NCBI GenBank assembly: GCA_013368315.1
Contig: JAACJM010000022.1
Coordinates: 1 to 64,000 of the forward strand
Source of the DNA: Tetrapyrgos nigripes
Lineage: Eukaryota > Basidiomycota > Agaricomycetes > Agaricales > Campanellaceae
Reading direction: 5' to 3'
DNA: 64,000 nt
Both the position numbers and the translations under genes were made by a program. Position 1 is the stretch's first letter. The number at the start of each line of letters is the position of its first letter. Below the pieces are notes generated by a model. It saw only the letters and a program-made list of their open reading frames with translations. It searched no databases and was not told the origin of the DNA. Shown here one piece after another: positions 48,637 to 61,612 of the stretch.

Positions 48637-50644
48637 CCCAGCTCCCCAAGACGCTCAAATTGATGAAGGAAGGCATTCCCGCTTTGTCAGCATGGCTATC
48701 AGGGGTCAGATTGACAGCCTGATCATAGTTGAATGTTGGCTGAGTAAGTGTTCCTGCTGCCCCCTACAATAATTAAATTAGATATGTTAAGTACATGATT
48801 GCAATGGGTACATACCAAATCTGTAGCTAGATCTCTCATTCAATCCTCCAATGGAATATTGGATTCGGACATGTCGGACTATTCTTTGACTGAGTTAGGC
48901 ATATTATCTGCACAGAACAAAACCCAATACTTATGGTTCCCAAATGGATTTATCAATATACAATACTTCTGATAAATGGTGAAAAAAAAAGGTGGTGATG
49001 ATGTTCTGCCTCTGAACACAAGACAGGGATGAGGAGGGAGGGAGGATTGATTTGGGAGTGAGACCAAATCACCGTCAAGTGATTGACTGAAAAAACACAA
49101 GAAATCAGTGCATGCCCATAATCTTGTACTGGATACTGACATACCAGGTAAGTAATCGGTTTCAAAATATAGCAAGAGATAACGGGAAATGTGGAGCAAA
49201 ATAGTGATCAGCAATTCGATTAAATGCCAAAGGGTATACAGCATATAAATAGATGAAGTCGATATAGGTGAATTGTGGGTGTAAAGGAAATTGTGCTTCA
49301 AGAACTTCTAGATAAAACAGAGGATGGGTTTCACAGAGAGGATAAAGCCAAATCATCATTGAGTAAAAATGCCTGGAATTAGTACATATCTATACATGAT
49401 TCAGATCACATACCAGGAAGCAATAAGGCCAGAGAGTGCCAAAAATTTGAGTGAAGAAATGATTCAAGAGGGCGAGTAAAATGGCAGAAGAGAGCGGAGA
49501 TATGGCTGAAATGATGCACTATAAGTACTTGCAGTACATGGTGAAAGCTGTTGAAGGATAAGGCATGAACACACTCGGAGTTGCAACAAGACCGGTGGGA
49601 AGTGCTAAGAAGGGGAAGCAAGCTTCGTTGACAGGCTTATGAAAACATATGACTATCATGTTCTCCTTCTTTAACATCAAACGTTGACTTGTGACGCATC
49701 TACAGCTTTGCAATGGAGGCTAACTATGGTCCCAGATCCCATCGTACTGCTGGTGTGATGAGTTGTATTCATGCAATCGACAAGTGCCCACCCCTTATGG
49801 AGTGTCCATACATTCTATTTCATCACTGAAACTTGGTTCTGTGTCCCGTAATATCGTAGCTATTTCTAGGGATGAAATGGTAGATATCAGCACCCCATAT
49901 GGACTAGGTGCTTGTCGTCTGTGCATATATCCATAGTGATACTTTTTTACCTACAAAAAACACCAACTAGTCAAGCATGAGTGAAAGCAATGAGCTAGGG
50001 TATAATGGGACACAGATGTATTGACGCCCCATATGGGGTGGGCACTTGTAGGAGTGGAGTACAATATGGAGTTGACAGCTGGGTGGCTAAAAACTAGGGA
50101 ATGGATTAAAAGCAAGTGCTGTATTCAAAATTTTGATGAGCTACGACCCTATGGGCTTACATTTCTGTTACTAAGGGTCATATGCAACATTTTGACACCC
50201 CACATAAGTTGGGTGCTTGTTGTCTTGATATCTAACAGTGCAGAAAGATTTGCGCATGTGAGAAAATATGATTTTGGAGGTTGCATAGCAAAAACAGTGG
50301 TTGGGTAGGGGTTGGGTTAGGGTAGCTTTCAACATCTGGGAATCGGAATCTTCAACTTTAAAGCAATCCAATCAGCCATTGTGGAGACATGGCCAGACAA
50401 GTGTAGAAAAGTGTAAACAAAAACGTAACTTTGTAAACAGCCTGGTATCCCAATTAGGCAGCGCCCAGTCCGTGCTCATTACGCTCATTTGTTTTCGATG
50501 CGTAGGGATCCGAATCTGCAACTTTTAAGACGATCCGATGAGTGGGTGTCGAGATATGGTCAAAACGGTGTCGAAAACGCACGATGTACATTGTAGGAGC
50601 TAACCTATACATATGCATTCCACTCACATCCTGGTCCATTTTAC
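48637..50644. repeat. Non-coding DNA with diverged local repeats
   Basis: No gene supported. The phrase CACCCCATATGG...GTGCTTGT and its inverted form recur at about 49778, 49890, 50025 and 50200. 50336-50400 and 50505-50575 are two diverged copies of one ~70-bp unit (GAATC.GCAACTTTAAG...GATCC.AT.AG). These look like old tandem duplications. Confidence 0.5.
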
Positions 50645-51760
50645 GACTTGAGCATTCAGCTGCGCATCAGACTCCAAATTTGATTCTCACAAAAAACTAA
50701 GTACTAGAAACCACATGCAGCATGAATGACTTCAGCATAGCGTTCAGCTGCGTGTCAGACTCAAAATTTCATTCTTAAGTAGTAGCAAACCACACACAGC
50801 ATGAACGACTTCAGCAGAGCATTCAGCTGCGTGTCAGATTGAAAATTTGATTCTCACAAAAAACTAAGTACTAGCAAACCACACACAGCATGAATGACTT
50901 CAGCAGAGCGTTCAGCTGTGTGTCAGACTCAAATTTGATTCTCACAAAAAACTAAGTACTAGCAAATCACACACAGCATGAACGACTTGAGTGTTCAGCT
51001 GTGTCTCAGACTCAAAATCTCATTCTCACAAAAAATTAAGTACTAGCAAACCACACGCAGCATGAATGACTTGTGCATCCAGCTGTGTTGTGGAGTCAGG
51101 ATCTCATACATCAAAGTCTGTTGTAAAATGTACCCCGCAACATAAATGACTGGAGTGTCCAGCTGCTTTACAGTGGCAAAATCTCAAAAAAGTTTGTTGA
51201 AAAATGTACAATGCAGCATGAACAACTGGCGCATTCAGCTGCGTTGCAGCGTCAAAATCTCAAAAAAGTTTGTTGTAAAAATGTAGAACATAGCATGAAT
51301 GATTAGAGCGTTCAGCTGTGTTGAGGAATCCAAATCTCTCATAAAAGAAGTCTGCTGTAAAAATGTAGAGCGTAGCATGAACGACTAGAGTGTTCAGCTG
51401 CATTGAGTCATCCAAATCTCACAAAAAAAGTCTGCTGTAAAAATGTACAATGTAGCATGAACGACTAGAGCATTCAGCTGCATTGAGCCATCCAAATCTC
51501 ACAAAAAAAGTCCGCTGTAAAAATGTACAACATAGCATGAACTACTTGAGCGTTCAGCTGTGTCGAGGCATCCAAATCTCACAAAAAAAGTCTGCTGTAA
51601 AAATCCAACTCACAAATGCACATAAGTGAGTCATAGCATGAACTACCTGAGCGTACGCCATGTCAGAGACATGCACTCATGCTCAAGTCACAAAACAAAA
51701 CAAAATACTACAAGTGAGTCATAGCACAAACTACCTGAGCATACGTTATGTTGCCTATGC
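50645..51760. repeat. Tandem array of ~75-90-bp units
   Basis: About thirteen diverged units, each beginning with GCATGAACGACTAGAGCGTT-like sequence followed by CAGCTG. The first five share a CACAAAAAACTAAGTACTAGC segment; later units replace it with CACAAAAAAAGTCTGCTG, so two sub-types lie in separate blocks. No coding role is visible. Satellite-like. Confidence 0.85.
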
Positions 51761-51960
51761 TCTGCCCTTCTCTCCTCCTTCCTCTCCTCTGCCTCTGCCT
51801 CTGCCCATTCTCTGCCCCTGCCCTGCCCTGCCCTGCCCTGCCCTGCCCTGCCCCTACCCAGCCCTACCCCTACCCAGCCCTGCCCCTACCCAGCCCTACC
51901 CCTACCCAGCCCTGCCCCTACCCAGCCCTAGGTTCAAACCCTACCTGACCCTAGGAACCC
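51761..51960 (+). repeat. CCCTG / CCCTACCCAG microsatellite
   Basis: A C-rich tract: first CTCTGC repeats, then seven CCCTG units, then alternating CCCTACCCAG units. It abuts the tandem array on its left. Confidence 0.85.
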
Positions 51961-52139
51961 CCTAGTAAACCTAACCCTAAGTTTTCGTCAAGTACAGAAC
52001 TTTACTCCCCTGGGGACAATGGGTGAAGAACCATGTGCCATGGGGATTTTGTGGAAGAGACAGGTGCTATACTCAGCTTATTCATACAAAAAGGGGCAGA
52101 ATCTCAATATCATTGAGTTGTCCTTACCACTATGCCACT

Positions 52140-52370
52140 ATGGTCTACAAAAAAGCAAAGGAGAGCACAAAGCAACAGCCTTGTACTAATGTCTCCATTC
52201 ACTGCCCACTCTGCACCGACACTGTCTCTGGTCAACCACGAACAATCTGGAAGTATAACACCATTTACCATCTGATGAAAGAATACACACCATCAGGCCG
52301 GCTTCCAGAAATTCCGGTCGAGTGGACAAAGTATCTTCCTCATATAGGACCTTTTGTTGCCCTCCAATAG
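52140..52370 (+). pseudogene. Transposon-associated C-terminal fragment with CPLC motif
   Basis: The frame reads HCPLCTDTVSGQPRTIWKYN followed by TIYHLMKEY and PEIPVEW. A CPxC cluster followed by RTIWKYN...YHL is a short conserved region at the C-termini of transposon-linked proteins repeated in Agaricomycete genomes; it probably binds zinc. Nothing upstream continues the family, so this is an isolated relic. The exact family is uncertain. Confidence 0.45.
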
Positions 52371-54080
52371 GACACTATACCTTTTAAATTTTGGAGTCTG
52401 TATGAGTTGATTGGTCTTGTATCTGTGGACACTGTTTATTTGCATAAATTCGACGTTCATTCAGGTTTGGGAGTTCTATCATCCTTGAGATGCACAAGTC
52501 GAATATGTCTAACAAGTAGTGTGAAGCTACCTCAAGGCCAGTCTGAGTCACTTGGGCTTGTCCCTCGCCGGTGGGTTGGTCACTTACTAACACTTAAACC
52601 CAACCTAAAGAAATCTATTGAGGACAGAGACGTCAGGTTACTACACTCCAGCTGAGTCCATTCATCTGCAGCAAGAACTATTCACTATTCATTCAGATGC
52701 CAACGTCAAGATACCATCCCCAATCAAGTCCTTGTATATGCTGTGAAAGCAAAGGGTGGATGAAGAGTGCTGGTGCTTGTGCGTGGATGGTGTGACTTGT
52801 GAAGTCAGTTGTCCGAATCACTGCCATTTCACCTTGATTTCACCTTACATCACCGCGTCATCAATGCACAATCTCTCCCAAATCTCTCCAATGCACACAG
52901 TTACCTTTGAATGGGTTCTCTCTGATAGACTAAGGAATACAACAACTATGACGTTGGTTACTATGCCGACGTCGCCATAAACTGACGCCAAGTATATCAT
53001 GCTCTACCAGACATTCAACATGTTGATGATATACTCAAGATATACTAGGCGTTAACGGCCAAACTCTCCAACCCGTAACTCGTCTTCTGCCAAAGCAATC
53101 ATAAAGCACAACGACCCTCTGATCAATCAACCAGCGTCCACCCGTCCAGCTTCACATCTTCAAAACCGAGGACCTCAGCACGCTCTCACATCCATCCATC
53201 CATCCAAGTAACACCGCCAACCAGGATCCAAAAAGGTAGAAATGAAACGAGAAACAGGACAACGATAACCACCGCCGCCGGGGTGAAAACTGGATTACAT
53301 CTTAGTCACAGAAAAAGAAAGAGCCATGGTACCCTCCGCCTGTGGTACTAAAGACTCTTTCCATCCGTCCTATTCACTCACGCATGACGGTAGTCCATCC
53401 TATCATCCAAACCCACTGACACCAACACCAACACAAACGCCAACACAAACAAGTTACAGCAGCCAACACCAACGCCGACGCCAACATCAACATCTAATCC
53501 AACGTTACCCTCACCCTCTGTTCCCAGAACGAGTTCCAAAAACGTCAATATCAACACCAGCGCTAACACCAGGGTGAGCAGCTATACCCATCATCCAGCA
53601 GCGCAAAGCTTAGCCCGGCAAACCAACCAACAATTTCCAACTTGTTTCCAGCTCCAAATGCCAATGCTAGCGCCAATGCCGACAACTACAAAATCCAGCC
53701 CAGGCTAGCTAACGACGTTAACTCGTCGCACCAATCCATCCAACCCCCATAGCAACACCTCTAGCAACACCTCTAGCAACGTCGACACGCCGAAACACCG
53801 AAACGATACAGCAAGCGAGAAAGACGGAAGGCGAAAGAAAGAGACAAAAGCCAAAGCCAAAAAAAGTCGAAGAGGAAGGGAAAGTAGAATAAGACACCGT
53901 TAAAGATAAGGATAAAGGGAAGGATACCTGGTGTCTGGGACGCAAAAAGGGGGGAAATGGGCGACCAGTGGCCGAAAAAGAACAAAACCAAAACTAAAAC
54001 TAAAACCAGAATGAACGGGATAGGTATCACAGGCGAACAAAACCCAAACGCTCAGAAACAAAAAAAGACTTTAGACTCAC
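52371..54080. other. Unassigned DNA downstream of the protease remnant
   Basis: No gene recognised. 53160-53210 contains CCATCCATCCATCC repeats. 53400-53780 is rich in CCAACACCAACGCC-type triplets that make low-complexity frames on both strands. The last exon of the aspartic protease was searched for here without success. Confidence 0.4.
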
Positions 54081-55651
54081 CAAAAAACTATCCTCAACAA
54101 TCCAACTCGGCACCCCACCACCCCTCCTCCTCCCAAATCCAGAGCAAAGAACGCTCCGACACACATTCCCGTATTGCCAACTTCAAACGCCTTGAAGTCG
54201 TCGGGGTCGATAGACCATGCCTTTCCTCCATCGCCGTATCCCATAGCAGAGTTGACGGATTGGGAGCAGGGGAAGGAGTAGTAGCCTTCGGAGTTGCCTG
54301 TGCAAGAGGAGGTGAAGAAAGGAAAAAGAAGGGAAGGGAAGAGGGGAGAAGGGGAGAGATACGTAGTCAGCACATATAGTCCGTAGTAACACGTTACACA
54401 ATCAACGAACTACTCTACTCGCCACTCAACGCCTGCGAATTTGAAACATTCTTGTAAATCGCATCTATAATCTCCAGAGGTCCGCCGATCAAAGTCGTTC
54501 CGGTATCTATGGCGGCGAAGCTTTCGGGATCTGAGGACGAGGGGAGAGAGATGGATTGAGAGTTGACGGTAAGAGTGGTGAGGGATTGGTTCCAGTAGGT
54601 TCCAGTGCAGGAGGGGATGTCGTGGTATTCGATATCGCCGGTGAAGAGGGAGGAGTTGGTGAAGCCTGTAGAAGCAGAGAAGAGGGAATGGTTAGTAAAG
54701 CCGATATGTAGCTGAGAAAGAGGAAGAAGAAAGTAGGGGCAAGATGACGAAGAAAGACGAAGAAGCAGAGGAATGGAGAGTGAAGGAAACAAAGAAACAA
54801 AGGATGAGGGGATGTATGTGAGGGCAGGACGAAGCCACAAAATAAAGGAAGAAAAAACGATAGCAAAAAAAAAGATAAAAAAAATCGAAAAGAAACGAAA
54901 AGCCAAGCCAAAAGAAATCACTCACCCAAGGTAAAACTCCCTCCAACCTCCTGCTGCCTCACCTTTGGATCCTGATTAAACCTCGTCAACTGGAACGCCA
55001 TCAAAAGCTCGTCCCAAACCGCATCCTTCGCCCCCGCCAACGTCTGCCAAAAAGGCGAAGCCCCACTACTCAACATACTCTGCCAAGCCAACCCCATCAG
55101 TCCACTGACGGGGTCAGTTAACAGCCCATCCGAGACATCATCACAAACAGCAAATACTTGATCAACCACAGAGAATCCCGCCATAGCGACGGTATCAGAA
55201 ACGAGGGTACCTGAGGCGGCACCGGAACCGTAGGTGATGGAGAAGGGTGGAGGAGGCGGGGTTGCTTTGGGTGGATTGGTGGCGGCCAGAACGGAATTGG
55301 CGGCGAGAGTTGGAGGAGGAGGAGGAGAGGGAGAGGGTAGGTGTGTTTCCACAGGTGGTACAACCCGACCCTGCGATCCAGAGGTCTGAGGAACCGGTGT
55401 CGAGGATGACGTTGTAGGGAACGGGAGGGTTGCCGACGGTGATGGAACCGAAAAATGAAGAGTCGACGCATTGGTTGACGAGACTGTAGACGGATTAGTA
55501 TCTTTTGAAAAGTAGGAAAAATACAGAGGAAAATGAAGGCAAAACAAAAAGAAAGAAAGGGACACGTACGCGTTCGTCCCAGACGCTCTCTTTTTCTTCG
55601 TAGCTGCAGAACCAGAGGTCGTATACTTGGCTCTCAAACTCTCCGTGTTAG
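54081..55651 (-). pseudogene. A1-family aspartic protease, frameshifted
   Basis: Secreted pepsin-type protease of the kind basidiomycetes use to digest protein. Minus-strand exons: 55570-55651, 54926-55483, about 54418-54665 and 54081-54297. Both catalytic aspartates are present: ILDTGSSDLWIAGSGC (about 55410) and AAIDTGTTLIGG (about 54510). FSITYGSGAASGTLVSDTV and DPVSGLMGLAWQSM lie between them. One base is missing near 55243 (just before FSITYGSG), and the frame shifts again in a G-run near 54115, before PSWIVEDSFL. The intron after LSG appears to need a GC donor (GCGAGT). Signal-peptide and final exons were not found. It is either a recent pseudogene or a gene with two homopolymer assembly errors. 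Confidence 0.75.
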
Positions 55652-57308
55652 CTGTAGAAGAAAGAAAGGAAGGAAGGAAAAGAAAGGAAAGTGAAAGAAC
55701 AAGAGCAGGGTGGGAGCTGTGACACAGCGTTACATATATTTTTAGTCGTCAAGCACAAAAATATTCGTCAATTTTGTTCTTTATCTTCTTCACGCTGGTA
55801 TGCCGACGATCGTTGATGGTTGGAGAGCGGGCAGCGATGTGTGGGAAGACTACCCTTCTTTACATCCAGAAAGCGCTGTTACTATAAACTTACTACTTCA
55901 ACACTTAAACCCAACCTAAACAAATCTTTCTTCGCAACGTCCCGCAGCAACGAAGGTCCACTCGGGTCTCAAAAAAATCCTGTTAGAAGGTCTAGTTCGG
56001 GTAGAAAAGTCTAATCTATTCTGGGTAAAATACGCTATATATACTATACTGTAAATCAAATTAGAGATAGGAAAAATGGATGTCGCCAGGTATCTATGAG
56101 TCCGAGGACGCACGTGTGTCAACACTCTCAACAAATCCAATTCCTATGAGTCTTCCCACCTGCTGGCAAATGCATGTAAGGAGTAGGAAATTAAAGTGGA
56201 TGGTAGGAGGTTGGAGGTCGAGGTTCTTGTCGCTAATCGCTTGTATTTGAATGAGATTGAGTATTAGTATCATGGACCAACTGTATAGGACGGATCCCGA
56301 GTACCTCGGCGATGGATGAGCTCAGAAAGGATGTTAGAGGAGTAAACGTGGACGGAGTCCGAGGCCCGAAAGACGCGGCAAAAGCTACTTAAACCGTCGC
56401 CAATAGCCCTCATTGTGCGTTCACGACTATGTCCGCATTGTAAGCTGAACGACAATAGGTGAAAGATAGGTAGACGAATTTGGAACGAATATTGGTGTCG
56501 GCCAGGTAGTTGAATTAGGGTCGCTCAAACCCCTCCATTCTTGCCTCATTCTTATGTTCATTCTTGTTTTCATTCTTTGATTTGGCAGTAGTTTAATAAT
56601 GAAACTAAGAATGGAGAAAATAATGGGTGCTCAAAGCACCCCCTCCCTTTTTTTCGCAGAATGAGAACAGAATGACACTACCACAATGGATGTTGGGTGC
56701 ATAATTCATCCTCTTACTAGTAGGGAGGGAGGGATAGGTGGGCCGAAGAACGACAAATAAAGGTATAGGATGGAAGACTAGTAGATATAATGGCGTTAGA
56801 TATAGACGACTTACCTCAGAAATTCCATGAATAGACGAGGACGAGTAAACTCCTGGCCACACTCCTAGGCCCGTCCAGATGCTTAGGAGTGTGGCCAGGA
56901 GTGCTGAAGCTGCAGCGGATGCTCCTGTGGTCATAAGAATCCTCCAAATTTCTCCTGCCCAATTTATCTTTCTGACAAACTTCCTCAGAAACTTTCGTGA
57001 ATCGTATCTACTCGCCTCATAATTCGAGATGGTTCCTTTAAGCACGTCACAAACGCGATTGAAAAACGAGATTGACCATTGATTTTTCCCAGAAGGGTTT
57101 CGTCATGCATACATGCTATGTAGCCACAAACAATTCCACAAGTCGCTGTTGGAAGCGACGAGTCATCTTGAACCTCAGGTTGACCCATAAGCAGGCAAAT
57201 CGCTGTTGAACCGACTGTTCAAACCGTTAATCTGTAAGCTTGAGTTCTGAATCCTGATGCACGTACTCACCTATTGAGCATACTTTCTAGTCTCGACATC
57301 ATGAACAC
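55652..57308. other. Region between protease remnant and DUF6532-like gene
   Basis: No confident gene. Minus-strand 56820-57190 could encode a short membrane protein (a frame starting MGQPEVQDDSS at 57188, and a hydrophobic SAAASALLATLLSIW segment near 56900), but frames do not join convincingly. A perfect 19-bp hairpin (56849-56902) lies inside it. Confidence 0.4.
56849..56902. other. Perfect 19-bp inverted repeat with 16-nt loop
   Basis: ACTCCTGGCCACACTCCTA at 56849-56867 is exactly complementary to TAGGAGTGTGGCCAGGAGT at 56884-56902. The stem is GC-rich and would form a very stable hairpin in RNA from either strand. Confidence 0.9.
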
Positions 57309-58560
57309 TTAACAGAATTTGAGATCATCTGGCAGCTCCTCCAAGTTATCGGCCATATCCGCGACCGCGACGCTAGGAGTCTCCCCGTGCGATTTCGCCG
57401 CCGCTATAATCTTCTCCCACAGTTTAGCTTCGACACGATCCTGCCCAGTTCTAGTCTTCCCAAAAAATTGTTGGACAATTGGTGCAGAGCTACGTGCTTG
57501 GGCATCCTGAGAGAAGTCGCTCGAGGAAATGTTGTCCAGGTGCCCGTTAGCAAAGAGCTTGAAGGCTCGGTCGATCTGAAGGTGGGTTATCAGTGCAGAC
57601 GACAAACATCAGTAAAGCATTGACGTACAGCCAAGATGGTAAGAACCATGGCTCCTGTTGGCGGATTCTTCAAGCGGTCGGTTTCAGGAATGCTGAGGAT
57701 GACTTTAAAATGCTCGGAGAATGTCTCGGCAACGACTGGGGATTGCAAAAAGCCCTGTATAAGTAATCATATATGAAATTATGTTTCCCAAAGAGAAGAT
57801 GATTATATACCGTAGGCTTGCGCCCGTCACCCTGCTTGGGGTCAGAGTAGTAGCACAGATGATCCCATAAAGCACCCTTTGTCTGATTGGTGACATAGGC
57901 CCTTCGGTCGTGGTTGCTCGCCTTTTTTCCCAGGTCGCTCTTGACTGCGGCGATAGCTGCATTACCGATAGAGTTACGCCAATCGGTCAAGATTTCGGCA
58001 ACCTAGGAAACGATGGCATTATATCGTCAAACAGCCAGTAAAGATACAAGTTTATCGTACCAAGCTTCTGATATCCTGTTCGTAGCGCGAGAAGTCGCCT
58101 TTCTTCTTTGGCATAATCCTGATCCAGATATCGTTCAGTTGCTTTGAAGTCGGATCTTTCCAAGCGTCACCGCAGCCAGTAAGTTCAATGACTACTGGCG
58201 CAACCTCCTGCGCAAAGCCAGTTCTGATATCCTCAGGAAGGCTCTCAGGAAGGCTCTCAGGAAGGCTCTCCCTGCTTCTGGTAGAATTCATCTAAGGTGT
58301 TGAGTGAGTGATCCTCGATTTAAGGAGCCACCTCCAATACTACGTACCTCTCTATAATTCCCAAAATTCTTGATAGCACGGCCATGGACGACGGACGACG
58401 AATGATCGTTTTCCGTATACTGACCGTTGATGTCACCGAACCTCCGACTATCATTGTGTACATCGCCCGGGGCATTGTGCTGATTTCCCCCAACGTTATT
58501 CAAAGTCATGTTGTCGAAATTGCTCTGAGATGTATTCTCAAAGAAGCGATTCCGGGACAT
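57309..58560 (-). CDS. DUF6532-like basidiomycete protein, five exons
   Basis: Exons (minus) 58348-58560, 58061-58291, 57811-58002, 57629-57754 and 57309-57575, all with GT-AG introns at codon boundaries, give 342 residues. Residues 1-71 are Asn/Gly-rich (SQSNFDNMTLNNVGGNQHN), then a triple ESLP repeat. From ~125 on the protein is helical: DIRSL/VAEILTDWRNSIGNAAIAAVK, a GALWDHLCYYSDP segment, and PPTGAMVLTILAIDRAFKLF. The pattern of a helical region, a P-x-GA hydrophobic helix and a downstream FS motif resembles DUF6532, a domain expanded in Agaricomycetes with no known function. The frame is fully open and all junctions are in phase, so it is likely a real gene. A pyrimidine-rich stretch precedes the ATG. 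Confidence 0.8.
58238..58270 (-). repeat. 12-bp tandem repeat in exon 2 of the DUF6532-like gene
   Basis: Three near-identical copies of GAAGGCTCTCAG encode the tripled ESLP. Confidence 0.85.
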
Positions 58561-61500
58561 GATTGGAGAGTGAGAGAGGGAAGGGAGGATGAGTGTCTCT
58601 GGCTTCTACTGTAGAGCAGTTTAAGTGCATCTGAATAGCTGTTCAAGGTGTGGGGCATCAAATCCTATGCTGACAGCTTGACCCAGAAAGTATAAAGTGG
58701 TGTTTTCCGCCGGCTTCAATACTTACTTTGCATATTGCTTGGGCTGACACTTGAGCGCCAATTTTCAATGTGGCGAAGGTTCCGCTCCTCGTTTCACAAG
58801 ACTGTACCTGTGCCCATCAGCTACCTGTTGGTCATACCTTGGCAATGTCGGAACCTCATGAGGACTTTGGCAGTGGACATTGCTCACATTTTGTATGTAC
58901 AAGAAGGTCGATGCTTCGTATATATAACGGAACGTCAGATAAACTTCGGAAGATCTATTCCACTGTCATCCTCCTCTTGTCTTGAGCTCAGCCTTCGAAA
59001 GAAGGTCAGGATGACTCATCGATGGCTATCGATATTTTAAGAGAGAGAACTGAGAACAATCTTCTTCCGAGAGTGCTGGAAGAACGCACATAGATAGGAC
59101 AGTCTTCGATCGCGAGCGCTTGAATACCCATGTTCCCGGTTTTCCGAGTCATCTTACGCAGTCATGAACATATTTTTGCAATTAGAACCCATTCACGAAT
59201 CATCAGAGCCGTCCCCGGGAACACCCATACACCATCTGAGCCGTGGGATCTCCGTATGAGGGAGATGGATCGATATAGCAAGGAGTACTAGCCATTTCCG
59301 CATGCACGTGTAGGTGAGGTCGAGGGGTAAGAGAGCCATCCGTTCTGTACGTTATGCGTTGTGAGTCCTGGGAAAACTTCGGCAACGTGTGACTGGGGAA
59401 GATGCCACTTCGCATGGGAAATTACGAGGCCCAAACATTGATATGAACAAAATTTTTCCATACCATCACCAAATGAGATACAGTAAAAATCCTCTTATTA
59501 AAACACCTAGGTAAGAAAGACAGAGGAATCTGTCCCATATCCAGCATCACTCCATTCGAACGAAAAAAAAGAACGTTGGAAAAGTAGGACTCTCACGCCA
59601 TTTTGCTCATAAGATTGAACCTATTTGCAACCAATCAGGACCCATGAGCATGACGCAAAAAAATAAAAAAGGAAGACAACGCACATCAAATAGTTAATCA
59701 ACTATACCCTTATTGCTACCAGTAGCACGCTTCCTTCACCTCTCTACCATCACCCTCCCCTTTTGAAACACTCTTTCCGTGGTTCCATAGGATAGGTACG
59801 GTTGCCACCCAGGCTCATGTAGGCTTTTCACCTTCTGGCCAACCTCAAGCTCAAGATCAAGAGGGCAAGCGCCTATTGCTATTCATTCTCACTGAATTTC
59901 CTGTCAGATTACCTCTGCGGATGTGCTCGCCCGACGCCGCTGGAGGTTAAGTTTCCTGACGGTATACCCAGGTATCCCAAAGATATGACGTTCTCTCAGA
60001 GGTCATTGATGTATAAAATGCAAGCGTTGCTCTAGGATTTACCGCAAAATATGAAATAGATTGAAAGACTCCAGAAGGATACTTGAGGTCAACTCCGGGT
60101 ATAATAAGTATATATGTGTAGGTTTGTGCTCAACTTCTGTTATGCGCGTCTTTCTCCGAGTCAAGCTTTTCTGACTTTGACGTACATCTTCATGTGGGCA
60201 ATACCTTTCTGGTCCTTATCGGGCGCTGGTCGGAAGGATTCCGAGGTGGAATCCATCATGGGACGGACTTCAATGCTCTTCCTTTCCTCCGTTGTCCAGC
60301 TGCACCTTAATAGCTACTTTATGGCGACTTCTTCATTGAATTCCTATAGAAGTCAGGTTTTGAGCCGCTGAATCACGTCGACTTCGGTTTTTTCCGAGTG
60401 GGACTCTGGACTCGAGGCCTCCATTTCTTGTTTTTTCCGTATCTGAGTATGGCTTCCAGCCTGTTCATCGGAGTATATCAACAATAAGCTCAACCCGCAA
60501 AGCTACGATCAGCAGGTCACTCAGAAATGAATACCAATGGGCACTTATGCCTCCTCGCGTTGGCCTTCAGTCAAAGTCCTACATGAGCCTCCGTGGCAAC
60601 CGTAGCGCTGAATTCACAGAATAGTCGATTACGTAGATGTGATTTGATAGTGTGAAAGTTTATTTTTTCCTGGAAAATCTAAAGATGAAGCTTTGCCCTG
60701 CCCGCCCACAATGACAGTGATGATCAAGTGATGATGATGTTCTTCTCAGTCCTTCACCATTGTCTTGTCAGCTGGCAGTCCCATGGTCCTCATCTGCTCG
60801 CTCTGCTAACCTCCCTCCCATGAGGATGAAGGTATAAGTGAGTGACACTGAAGTGAAATGGCAACAAGCTCCGAAGCTCTGAGTATATAACTGGGGTAAA
60901 AAGCCATCGCTTCGCGTAGCAAGCTACGAGGCCTGTTCAATAAAGCCAAAATTTTACTCTTATATTGACTACGCTGCAGCTGCTGAGAGAAAGAGAGCCA
61001 AAACAACGAAAGAGGATTTGAAGACAAGAATTACGAGGTTTGTACTCGATGCGAATGCAAGCTTGAGGAGTGGAGGAATAGGCACACCCAGCACTAACCA
61101 ATATTCATTGGCCAAAAGTTAGTTCAGAAAGGTCAAAATTTTGAGGGACCAGGAAACTCATTTGGAAACAAAAGGTTTTTGTGCTTCAGAAATCTATCGA
61201 AAGCGGATCCGAGCCAATCGGATCGCTTGCCGAGGCTTCGGAAATTTAAACTTTTCGAATCCATTTTCGAGCACCAGAGATTTGATGTTTCCTAATTAAC
61301 TTCTGGACACAGGATATTGGTTACTGCTGGGTGTGAGGGCGGTGGACATTGTCGACACTGGCAGTGAAAACGAGAGAGTCGACATGCTGCCAGCTGGCAT
61401 GACGTTTGCATGACGTTGTGGTTGTCGACAGAAAGGCCTCGCGTTGATCCGAGGAAGCCGTGAACAACGTCATGGGTCTTTGATGGGTCTCGACCGTGAT

Positions 61501-61585
61501 TCCAGATGAGCGCCTAATGAGCGCCAACGAACAGGGGTGGGAGTTTGAACCCGTGGAAAAGATCTGGGAGGTCGCTACGACATAA
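58561..61585. other. Unassigned 3-kb intergenic region
   Basis: No gene recognised on either strand. Isolated TTACGAGGCC-like words occur at about 59425 (ATTACGAGGCCC), 60927 (CTACGAGGCC) and 61032, possibly old ends of the dispersed family. Confidence 0.45.
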
Positions 61586-61612
61586 ATTAACTCAGCCTAA
61601 AGGCCTCGTAAT
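61586..61612 (-). repeat. Short TTACGAGGCC repeat end abutting the non-LTR element
   Basis: AACTCAGCCTAAAGGCCTCGTAAT is the inverse family terminus with a short internal deletion. The RNase H reading frame of the next element starts directly after it. Confidence 0.5.

Noticed and set aside
50645..51760. CRISPR-like repeat array
   Set aside because: Units are diverged, long and contiguous without unique spacers, in a eukaryotic context; it is a satellite-type tandem array.
51939..51960. GGTTCAAACCC, like a tRNA T-arm
   Set aside because: No matching A-box, anticodon arm or acceptor stem around it.
51970..51985. CCTAACCCTAA, resembling telomere repeats
   Set aside because: Only about two units occur, inside a C-rich microsatellite border; too short to infer a telomere.
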